A stretch of DNA of 5,252 nt, from NCBI GenBank assembly GCA_003646055.1, contig QNDZ01000129.1, forward strand, positions 1 to 5,252. The letters are read 5' to 3'. Under the pieces are notes generated by a model. The model made no database searches, was not told where the DNA came from, and saw nothing but the letters and a program-made list of their open reading frames with translations. Every line of letters begins with the position of its first letter. Position 1 is the stretch's first letter. Positions 1 through 5,252 of this stretch are shown piece after piece. Source of the DNA: a bacterium. Its GTDB lineage: Bacteria > Hydrothermota > UBA3072 > B12-G15. The translations under genes and the position numbers were made by a program.

Positions 1-1092
1 ATGGGAAAGAAGACTCCTCTCTATGAAAAGCATGTAACACTTGGTGCAAAGATTGTGCCATTTGCAGGTTTTGATATGCCTGTGTATTACACATCAATTC
101 TTGAAGAGGTGTTGCTTGTAAGAAGAAGAATAGGGGTTTTTGATGTCTCACACATGGGTGAAATTGAGGTTACGGGGAAGGATGCACTTGAGTTTGTGAA
201 TTACATAACAACAAACAATGTGTTCTCACTTGATGAGTATCAGGTGCAATACTCCACAATGCTCTATCCACACGGAGGAATTGTTGATGATCTCCTTGTT
301 TATAGACTTCCTGATAAGGTGCTTCTGGTGGTGAATGCTGCAAATACAGACAAGGATTTCAAGTGGATTGTTGAGAATAAAAAGGGCGATGTGGAGATAA
401 GGAACAGAAGTGAGGAGTATTTTCAACTGGCAATACAGGGGCCTCCAGCAGAAAAGGTGGTTCAGAAGATAGTTGATAAGGACCTATCAGAACTTCCCTT
501 TTACTGGTCAACATTTGTTAAGATTGAAGGAAAGGAATTTTTGTTATCACGAACAGGCTACACTGGAGAGGACGGGTTTGAGATATATGGTGAGGCTGAA
601 CTCGGTAAAAGGGTATGGGACATTGTGTTTGAAGCGGGTGAAGATGAGGGCATTGGGCCTGCCGGGCTTGGTGCAAGGGATACCCTCAGGCTTGAGATGA
701 AGTACTGCCTGTATGGGAATGACATAGATGAGACAACCACCCCCCTTGAGGCAGGGCTTTCCTGGGTTGTTAAAATGGATAAGGGTGAGTTTATTGGAAG
801 GGATGCCCTTATTAAACAGAAGGAAGATGGAATTAAGAGGAAACTTGTGTGCATAGAACTGGAGGGAAGAAATATAGCAAGACACGGGTATAAAATCCTT
901 AAAGGTGGTGAGGAGGTTGGGTATATAACCAGTGGAAACTGGTCACCTTCAGTGGAGAAATCCATAGCACTTGGCTATGTTAATGTGCCCCATCATAAAT
1001 CTGGAACAGAGATTGAGGTGGATATAAGGGGCAGGTCTGTCAGGGGTGTTATTGTGAAGCCGCCCTTTTATAAAAACGCAACGCACAAATAG
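1..1092 (+). CDS. gcvT: Aminomethyltransferase, glycine cleavage system T-protein
   Basis: This is the cytoplasmic T-protein. It takes the aminomethyl group carried on lipoylated H-protein and transfers the one-carbon unit to tetrahydrofolate, giving 5,10-methylene-THF and releasing ammonia. The 363-residue length is normal for the family (about 360-375). Family motifs run in order: TPLYEKH near the N-terminus (5-11), FAGFDMPVYY (21-30), DVSHMGEIEV (48-57), GGIVDDLLVYR (92-102), SRTGYTGEDGFEIY (183-196), GLGARDTLRLE (222-232), LYGNDIDETTTPLEAGLSWVVK (237-258) and SPSVEKSIALGYV (315-327). D96 or D97 in GGIVDD is the expected catalytic aspartate that contacts folate. The segment SGNWSP (311-316) differs slightly from the commoner SGTxSP. 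The ATG at base 1 gives the standard short N-terminus, so the gene looks complete. Its ribosome binding site and promoter lie outside the window. It is first in the visible gcvT-gcvH-gcvPA cluster. Confidence 0.97.
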   Translation: MGKKTPLYEKHVTLGAKIVPFAGFDMPVYYTSILEEVLLVRRRIGVFDVSHMGEIEVTGKDALEFVNYITTNNVFSLDEYQVQYSTMLYPHGGIVDDLLVYRLPDKVLLVVNAANTDKDFKWIVENKKGDVEIRNRSEEYFQLAIQGPPAEKVVQKIVDKDLSELPFYWSTFVKIEGKEFLLSRTGYTGEDGFEIYGEAELGKRVWDIVFEAGEDEGIGPAGLGARDTLRLEMKYCLYGNDIDETTTPLEAGLSWVVKMDKGEFIGRDALIKQKEDGIKRKLVCIELEGRNIARHGYKILKGGEEVGYITSGNWSPSVEKSIALGYVNVPHHKSGTEIEVDIRGRSVRGVIVKPPFYKNATHK

Positions 1093-1096
1093 GAGG
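1091..1096 (+). promoter_or_regulatory. Shine-Dalgarno of gcvH overlapping the gcvT stop codon
   Basis: A perfect AGGAGG begins on the second base of the gcvT TAG stop and lies four A residues upstream of the gcvH ATG at 1101. It fixes the gcvH start. Because the terminating ribosome sits on this site, T- and H-protein synthesis are probably coupled (inference). Confidence 0.85.
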
Positions 1097-1100
1097 AAAA

Positions 1101-1484
1101 ATGAACATACCTGAAAATTTAAAGTATTCTGAAGACCACGAATGGCTTAAGGTTGAGGGAAATACTGGAACAGAGGGGATAACTGATTATGCACAGCACG
1201 AACTTTCTGACATTGTTTATGTGGAACTCCCTGAGGTTGGAAGGGAAGTTTCTAAAGGTGAGACAATAGGCACGATTGAGGCAGTAAAAACAGTTGCTGA
1301 CCTTTATGCAGTTGTTGGGGGCAGGATTGTGGCTGTGAATGAAAATCTAAAGACCCATCCAGAACTTATTAATCAGGACCCCTATGGTGAAGGATGGATG
1401 GTTAAGATTGAGATTGCAGACACAGGTGAAGTAGAATCACTGATGGATGCCTCTGAATACAAAAAGTTATTAGAGGGAGCATAG
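1101..1484 (+). CDS. gcvH: Glycine cleavage system H-protein (lipoyl carrier)
   Basis: This small cytoplasmic carrier has a lipoyl group that shuttles the aminomethyl intermediate from P-protein to T-protein and is then reoxidised by L-protein. The 127-residue length is typical. Recognisable segments are YSEDHEWLK (9-17), GITDYAQHELSDIVYVELPEVG (26-47) and the lipoylation hairpin GTIEAVKTVADLYA (57-70), with K63 as the expected lipoyl-lysine. The C-terminal NQDPYGEGWMVKIEI is also standard. The lipoyl motif reads EAVKTV, where the commonest form is ESVKAV. The turn after it reads VVGGRI instead of the usual PVSGEV. These are mild departures around an intact lysine, so I expect it to be functional. 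It lies 8 bases after gcvT and directly abuts gcvPA, which indicates one transcript. No lipoate ligase, lipoyl synthase or Lpd gene is visible nearby. Confidence 0.96.
   Translation: MNIPENLKYSEDHEWLKVEGNTGTEGITDYAQHELSDIVYVELPEVGREVSKGETIGTIEAVKTVADLYAVVGGRIVAVNENLKTHPELINQDPYGEGWMVKIEIADTGEVESLMDASEYKKLLEGA
1475..1479 (+). promoter_or_regulatory. Shine-Dalgarno of gcvPA inside the end of gcvH
   Basis: GGGAG sits within the last sense codons of gcvH, five bases before the gcvPA ATG at 1485. That ATG immediately follows the gcvH TAG. The zero-base junction plus this site support the chosen gcvPA start and suggest translational coupling. Confidence 0.7.
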
Positions 1485-2798
1485 ATGCCCTATATACCCA
1501 TAACTGACAGGGAGAGAGAGGAAATGCTCAAAATAATCGGGAAGGGTATTGAGGAACTCTTCTCGGTTATACCAGAAAAGAGCAGGCCTGATAAACTGCC
1601 TGATTTTCCCGGTGGATTGTCAGAGATTGAACTGAGGAGCTACTTTAAAGAACTTGCCAGCAGGAATAAACCCCTTGTTCCATTTGCTGGTCTTGGTGTT
1701 TATGACCATTATATTCCATCGGTTATCAATCACATCATATCCAGGCCTGAGTTTTTCACTGCATATACACCCTACCAGCCAGAGGTGAGCCAGGGAACTC
1801 TTCAGGCAATTTATGAATACCAATCAATGATTTGTGAGTTAACAGGAATGGATGTTTCCAATGCCTCTATTTACGATGGTGCAACTTCTCTTGCAGAGGC
1901 AATCTTTATGGCTCTTGCCATTACCAGGAGAAAAAAGGTTATTGTATCAAAAGGTGTAAATCCCTTATACAGGAAGGTATTAGAGACATATCTCAGTGAA
2001 TCTGCTGAGATTGAGTATATCCCTGTTGATAAGGACACTGGTATGACAGGACTTGATGCACTGAATCCTGACGAGGAAACCGCTTGTTTTGTTATTCAGC
2101 ATCCCAATTATCTTGGTGTACTTGAGGATGTTTTTACTGCTGAGGAGAAGATACATTCAGTTAAAGGTTTGTATATCGTTGTTTTTGATCCAATCTCACT
2201 GGGGATATTGAAGCCCCCTGGAGAATACAATGCTGATATTGCGGTGGCAGAGGGACAGCCTCTTGGGATGCCATTAAACTATGGTGGCCCATACCTTGGA
2301 ATATTCACTTCAAAGAAGGAGTACATCAGACAGATGCCTGGAAGGATTATAGGAAAGACTGTAGATGCAGATGGGAACAGAGGATTTGTCATGACCCTCC
2401 AGACAAGGGAACAACACATAAGAAGGGAGAGGGCTACTTCAAACATATGCACTAATCAGCAATTGTGTGCACTTGCTGCTGCTGTTTACCTTGCAACAAT
2501 GGGCAAACAGGGTATAAGGGAGGTAGCCTATCAGACCACACAGAAGGCACATTTTCTTTCAAGAAGACTGGAAGATGAGGGTATAAAAAGGGCATTCACA
2601 GGTGACTTTTTCAGGGAGTTTGTTGTTAAGGTTGATGATGTTGATGCAATGATAAATAAAGGTGTGGAGCATGGACTTCTTGTGGGTGTTAATCTTGGTA
2701 AATTTGAAGAAGGTTTCAAAAACCATCTGCTGATCTCATTAACAGAAAAGAGAACAAAAGAGGAGATGGAAGCGTTGATAGATATTCTAAGTCAGTGA
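1485..2798 (+). CDS. gcvPA: Glycine dehydrogenase (decarboxylating) subunit 1, P-protein alpha
   Basis: This is the N-terminal-half subunit of the two-chain P-protein. With the PLP-binding beta subunit GcvPB it decarboxylates glycine and loads the remaining aminomethyl group onto H-protein lipoate. The 437 residues match the usual length of about 440-450. Diagnostic segments are the N-terminal YIPITDRER (3-11), VYDHYIPSVINHI (72-84), YTPYQPEVSQGTLQAIYEYQ (94-113), NASIYDGATSLAEA (126-139), GMPLNYGGPYLG (261-272), QTREQHIRRERATSNICTNQ (306-325) and the C-terminal GVNLGKFEEGFKNHLLISLTE (401-421). The catalytic PLP-lysine motif (LNLHKTF-type) is absent, as expected for the alpha subunit, so this protein cannot act alone. 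The gene is intact and not a broken long gcvP, because the C-terminus ends as in other GcvPA proteins. The usual partner gcvPB does not follow. A membrane protein gene overlaps its stop codon by four bases. Confidence 0.96.
   Translation: MPYIPITDREREEMLKIIGKGIEELFSVIPEKSRPDKLPDFPGGLSEIELRSYFKELASRNKPLVPFAGLGVYDHYIPSVINHIISRPEFFTAYTPYQPEVSQGTLQAIYEYQSMICELTGMDVSNASIYDGATSLAEAIFMALAITRRKKVIVSKGVNPLYRKVLETYLSESAEIEYIPVDKDTGMTGLDALNPDEETACFVIQHPNYLGVLEDVFTAEEKIHSVKGLYIVVFDPISLGILKPPGEYNADIAVAEGQPLGMPLNYGGPYLGIFTSKKEYIRQMPGRIIGKTVDADGNRGFVMTLQTREQHIRRERATSNICTNQQLCALAAAVYLATMGKQGIREVAYQTTQKAHFLSRRLEDEGIKRAFTGDFFREFVVKVDDVDAMINKGVEHGLLVGVNLGKFEEGFKNHLLISLTEKRTKEEMEALIDILSQ
2795..2798 (+). promoter_or_regulatory. 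GTGA start/stop overlap coupling gcvPA to the membrane protein gene
   Basis: The GTG start codon (2795-2797) of the membrane protein overlaps the TGA stop (2796-2798) of gcvPA. The roughly 15 bases upstream (GATATTCTAAGTCA region) show no purine-rich Shine-Dalgarno. Termination-reinitiation is therefore the most likely way this gene is translated (inference). Confidence 0.65.
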
Positions 2799-4771
2799 GG
2801 CATTTAAAGAGTTTTAAAAATATAGATAAACAAGGATTAATCCTTTGCTTTTTAATAGTTATTCTTCTATGGATAATTGTCTTCCAGATCAGCAGGATAA
2901 ATGGGATTCAGGGATTGGTGAGACCTGATACTGCTGCAACACTCACATATGCCCGTTCTATTGCAAAAGGATACCCTTTCAGGCTTTATCCTGGAGACCT
3001 TCCTGGGACTGCCCTTTCCGACCTTATTTCTCCATTCATTTACTCAATTGGATACTTTATCGGTTTTAGATCCCCAGACGCCTTCAAGGTGTGGGCAGAA
3101 ATACTTGTACTTATTTTCCTTTTAACAGGTGCATTTTTTTTGTGGAGATTTTTTAAAAAATATGTTGATGATGTTTTAATCCCTGCTGTTATCCTGAGTG
3201 TTGTATTCCCTCCTGTTTTTGTTAACATGTATTCAACAAATGCAGGGCTACTTTTCATATTCTTCTGGGGTGCACTGGCTTACCTGGATTCCTTTCCCAT
3301 ATTCTATACATTTTCCATTCTTGCAGGGCTTTCTCGTCCAGAGGGCTTTATAATATATTCTTTTTTATTTTTCCTGAGGTTCACTTTGATAGGAGATAAA
3401 AAAACGAGGTTCCTGGTCCCTGGATACATCATTTTGTTTATGCCTTTTATAATTTACAAAATTATTACAGGACATTTTCTTCCACAGGGGGTTGCTCCAC
3501 AGAGCCTTTTTCACTCCTACAGCTTCTGGGATGCTATTTTTATAGGTGTTAAAAGTACTGCTGATATTCTCAAGGGGTATTTCCTTTCCTACTTTCCGTT
3601 TTCAGAACATGCTGGTCTTCTTGGTATTTCAGGTATAGGTGCCTTTCCTCCTCTAATGTTTATTCTTGGCTTGATAGGTCTTATTACGTACAGAAAATCA
3701 TGGGGATATGCCGTTTTTTCGCTGATAATATTGCTTTCAATTGGTGATGGATTTACTGAATTTTCAGGTGTGCATGAGAACAGACATATTGCGTTTTTGG
3801 CACCCTTTATTATTGGATATTCATTGCACTTCTTTAAGGGTTTAAAAAGGGAATGGAAGAGTTATTACCATTTATTCATAGGCCTTACAGGGATTTTCCT
3901 CATCTTCCAGAATATGGCAATGTTTTACACGGTTCATGAGACAGCAAAGAGGGATGTGCTCAGAAGGAGGATTGCAGAAAAGATACTGAAAATGAAGGGG
4001 AATATACCTGTTATCAAGGAGACTACTGGATGCTATATTGACTACTGGCTTGATGGGAATAGGAAGATTATAAACCTGACCCCTGCGTTGAATCCTGAAC
4101 TGGGAAGGTATGTTGTTTATTATGGTAGATATACTGAGTACACAGAGTATCTTCAGAATAAGATTGATTCTACAGGCATATTTGTTGACCTTCTTGAAAA
4201 AAGACCTGTTCAAAACTGGCTGAGAAATTTTGCAACGGGTGAAAAAATGGTCTTTAAACAAGGTTATATCCCCTATGCTGAAGTATATTATGTAGACTTA
4301 AAAAGGATAAAGGATTCATTACCCTCTGGTGGCAAAATACTTGCTGAAATTGATGTGGGTGACAGGTTATCTGAAATGAAACACAACTATAGATATTTCA
4401 ATGACCTTGATGTGTATATTGGTGCTCCCATAGAAAAGGGGAATGGCTTTTATGATGGTGGAAGGTATGTTCTTGTTGACGAATTTGACATGAAGATTCC
4501 TGAAGGAAAATCAGTCCTCGTAATGAGGATTAAAGGCATTTATACGGGACACAGGTCGGATTATAACAAACGTATAAAAATTGACCTATCTCATAAAAAT
4601 TCCTTTAACTTCTATATTGACAATGAGCCTATATCAAAATTTGGTATCATAGTGGACACGGGATTTACCTATATCAGGATAAATATTGAATCAAAGTCAG
4701 AAAAATCTGTTCAATTCAGGATTGAAGGCAAGAAGAACATTTTCCACTACTGGCTGATTAAAGGGGATTGA
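2795..4771 (+). CDS. Polytopic membrane protein, probable GT-C-type glycosyltransferase with C-terminal extracytoplasmic domain
   Basis: I cannot assign this 658-residue protein to a named family. The first ~380 residues are strongly hydrophobic. Clear membrane segments lie near 13-33, 100-119, 127-147, 149-165, 183-199, 206-224, 281-299, 303-316, 331-347 and 357-378. Basic clusters at 121-122, 201-205, 300-301 and 348-355 are consistent with a cytoplasmic N-terminus, an extracytoplasmic first loop and an outward-facing C-terminus. The first loop has RPDTAATLTYARSIAKGYPF (43-62) followed by GD/TSxLxxPF-like residues. An acidic residue just after TM1 (D45) is a hallmark of GT-C enzymes, which use polyprenyl-phosphate-linked sugars. 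LSRPEG (179-184) and ENRHIAFLAPF (328-338) also recall such proteins. Residues ~400-658 are soluble and rich in Tyr and beta-strand-like stretches. The tail (~555-655) looks like a beta-sandwich and might bind glycan (inference). The GTG start creates a GTGA overlap with gcvPA. There is no good Shine-Dalgarno, so expression probably relies on coupling. No upstream in-frame alternative exists that avoids deep overlap, and later starts would remove TM1. Confidence 0.65.
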   Translation: MRHLKSFKNIDKQGLILCFLIVILLWIIVFQISRINGIQGLVRPDTAATLTYARSIAKGYPFRLYPGDLPGTALSDLISPFIYSIGYFIGFRSPDAFKVWAEILVLIFLLTGAFFLWRFFKKYVDDVLIPAVILSVVFPPVFVNMYSTNAGLLFIFFWGALAYLDSFPIFYTFSILAGLSRPEGFIIYSFLFFLRFTLIGDKKTRFLVPGYIILFMPFIIYKIITGHFLPQGVAPQSLFHSYSFWDAIFIGVKSTADILKGYFLSYFPFSEHAGLLGISGIGAFPPLMFILGLIGLITYRKSWGYAVFSLIILLSIGDGFTEFSGVHENRHIAFLAPFIIGYSLHFFKGLKREWKSYYHLFIGLTGIFLIFQNMAMFYTVHETAKRDVLRRRIAEKILKMKGNIPVIKETTGCYIDYWLDGNRKIINLTPALNPELGRYVVYYGRYTEYTEYLQNKIDSTGIFVDLLEKRPVQNWLRNFATGEKMVFKQGYIPYAEVYYVDLKRIKDSLPSGGKILAEIDVGDRLSEMKHNYRYFNDLDVYIGAPIEKGNGFYDGGRYVLVDEFDMKIPEGKSVLVMRIKGIYTGHRSDYNKRIKIDLSHKNSFNFYIDNEPISKFGIIVDTGFTYIRINIESKSEKSVQFRIEGKKNIFHYWLIKGD

Positions 4772-4778
4772 AAATAAA

Positions 4779-4802
4779 AAGGAGGGGATAAAACCCCTCC
4801 TT
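4779..4802 (-). terminator. Rho-independent terminator between convergent genes
   Basis: A perfect 9-bp inverted repeat, AAGGAGGGG (4779-4787) and CCCCTCCTT (4794-4802), encloses a 6-base A/T loop. Read on the - strand, the stem is followed at once by a T-rich tract (complement of the A-rich bases 4771-4780). It starts 22 bases after the pilin stop, which is a classic intrinsic terminator for the pilin gene. On the + strand the hairpin lies 7 bases after the membrane protein stop but is followed by AATAAAAC. The first T-run (seven T at 4817-4823) comes 14 bases later, so + strand termination is possible but weaker. The AAGGAGG in the stem resembles a Shine-Dalgarno, but no gene follows it. 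Confidence 0.85.
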
Positions 4803-4824
4803 AATAAAACTCAAGATTTTTTTA

Positions 4825-5247
4825 CTACTGCTGGCCAGGTGTGAGAACTAAATCAAGAACGGCATCTCTACCTGAACCTGTAATCCAGTATCGCGTTAGA
4901 TCTTGAGTAACAGCATACCTTATATGTCCCATAGTAGAAGGATCAACCTTGTCGTTTGCGTTCGTCTGGATCTCAAATATTTCCGGAATTGAATCGGTTG
5001 GAATATACGGATTCTTCAGATTTCCAGGAAGTTCCGCTTCAATGCCTGATTCATTGTATGGATATGCACCAGCACTGTCCACAGCAAAACCTTCTATTGT
5101 AACCTGAACGCTGTGCATGTTGGACTTCACAGAGGCAACCTTTGCCCTGTCAATCACCTTCACGAAGTTGGGGATTGCGATGGCCGCAAGGATACCAATG
5201 ATGACCACCACGACCATCAACTCAATCAGTGTGAAACCTCTCTTCAT
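4825..5247 (-). CDS. Type IV pilin / type II secretion pseudopilin-like protein
   Basis: This complete 140-residue prepilin has the class III leader MKRG followed by FTLIELMVVVVIIGILAAIA. Prepilin peptidase should cut after G4 and methylate the new N-terminal F5. E9 is the conserved Glu5 of the mature chain, needed for subunit assembly. Residues 5-27 form the hydrophobic helix used for membrane insertion and later packing in the fibre. The amphipathic helix continues through AKVASVKSNMHSVQVTIEGFAVDSAGAYP (35-63). The C-terminal part is short and ends in a beta-strand pattern, GHIRYAV (107-113) and YWITGSGRD (120-128), resembling GspG/major pseudopilin-like proteins. It has no cysteine, so it lacks the C-terminal disulfide loop of many type IVa pilins. 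It could build a type IV pilus, a T2SS-like pseudopilus or a DNA-uptake pilus; the sequence does not decide. The leader fixes the ATG start. Only 5 bases upstream are visible, so promoter and RBS are unseen. No other pilus genes are in the window. Confidence 0.93.
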   Translation of the reverse strand: MKRGFTLIELMVVVVIIGILAAIAIPNFVKVIDRAKVASVKSNMHSVQVTIEGFAVDSAGAYPYNESGIEAELPGNLKNPYIPTDSIPEIFEIQTNANDKVDPSTMGHIRYAVTQDLTRYWITGSGRDAVLDLVLTPGQQ

Positions 5248-5252
5248 AAAAC

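Noticed and set aside
1..60. Glycine riboswitch controlling the gcv operon
   Set aside because: Such elements precede gcvT in many bacteria, but the window begins on the gcvT start codon, so no leader sequence is available to judge.
473..700. A + strand 75-codon frame overlapping gcvT in another frame
   Set aside because: It lies wholly within conserved gcvT sequence and resembles no known protein. It is best explained as an out-of-frame shadow.
547..965. Two long - strand open frames (112 and 135 codons) inside gcvT
   Set aside because: They are antisense to conserved T-protein coding sequence. Their translations are low-complexity (Ser/Pro/Leu-rich) with no recognisable motif, and no ribosome binding site or gene-like context supports them.
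1485..2798. Possibility that gcvPA is a truncated full-length P-protein
   Set aside because: The N- and C-terminal motifs and the 437-residue length match stand-alone GcvPA subunits. The following sequence has no P-protein C-terminal half in any frame, so there is no sign of a frameshift or recent deletion within the gene.
3872..4261. A - strand 129-codon frame inside the membrane protein gene
   Set aside because: It is antisense to a continuous 658-codon gene. The translation has scattered Cys and basic residues and no domain-like pattern.
4779..4790. AAGGAGGGG as a ribosome binding site for a small + strand gene
   Set aside because: No start codon with a meaningful open frame follows at suitable spacing. 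The sequence is one arm of the perfect terminator stem.
1..5252. CRISPR arrays, tRNA/rRNA genes, insertion sequences or att sites
   Set aside because: I saw no spaced direct repeats, transposase motifs, terminal inverted repeats or tRNA-like cloverleaf sequence. Nearly all bases are accounted for by five coding genes and one terminator.

Overview
The window is about 5.25 kb of compact, moderately AT-rich bacterial DNA. It holds four genes on the + strand and one convergent gene on the - strand. Arg is encoded mainly by AGA/AGG and Ile ATA is common in the + strand genes. The glycine decarboxylase P-protein is of the split (two-subunit) type. The pilin resembles short pseudopilins of uncultivated thermophilic or anaerobic lineages such as WOR-3 and its relatives. 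I infer a bacterium of that general kind, but the phylum is a guess from gene style, not proven. A type IV prepilin signal and a membrane protein with a large predicted extracytoplasmic domain are compatible with a diderm but do not establish it.

Positions 1-2798 are the glycine cleavage cluster gcvT-gcvH-gcvPA. The genes are separated by 8 and 0 bases, and each Shine-Dalgarno lies in or against the preceding stop codon. T-protein (aminomethyltransferase), H-protein (lipoyl carrier) and the alpha subunit of P-protein act together to degrade glycine to CO2, NH3 and 5,10-methylene-THF, or to make glycine in reverse. The PLP-binding subunit GcvPB, which usually follows gcvPA, is not in the window, nor is the L-protein (Lpd).

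Positions 2795-4771 occupy the place where gcvPB would be expected. The gene there encodes a 658-residue polytopic membrane protein whose GTG start overlaps the gcvPA stop (GTGA). Its topology and motifs fit a GT-C-type glycosyltransferase with a C-terminal extracytoplasmic domain.

Positions 4772-4824 are the only intergenic gap. It contains a strong perfect hairpin between the convergent genes, best placed to terminate the - strand gene.

Positions 4825-5247 on the - strand encode a complete 140-residue type IV pilin or pseudopilin with a canonical class III leader. Its promoter and ribosome binding site lie beyond the right edge. The left edge begins exactly at the gcvT start codon, so the operon promoter and any glycine riboswitch are also out of view.

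The core of the window is ordinary metabolism. The points most worth a second look are the missing gcvPB, its replacement by a translationally coupled GT-C-like protein, and the pairing of that protein with a pilin gene.
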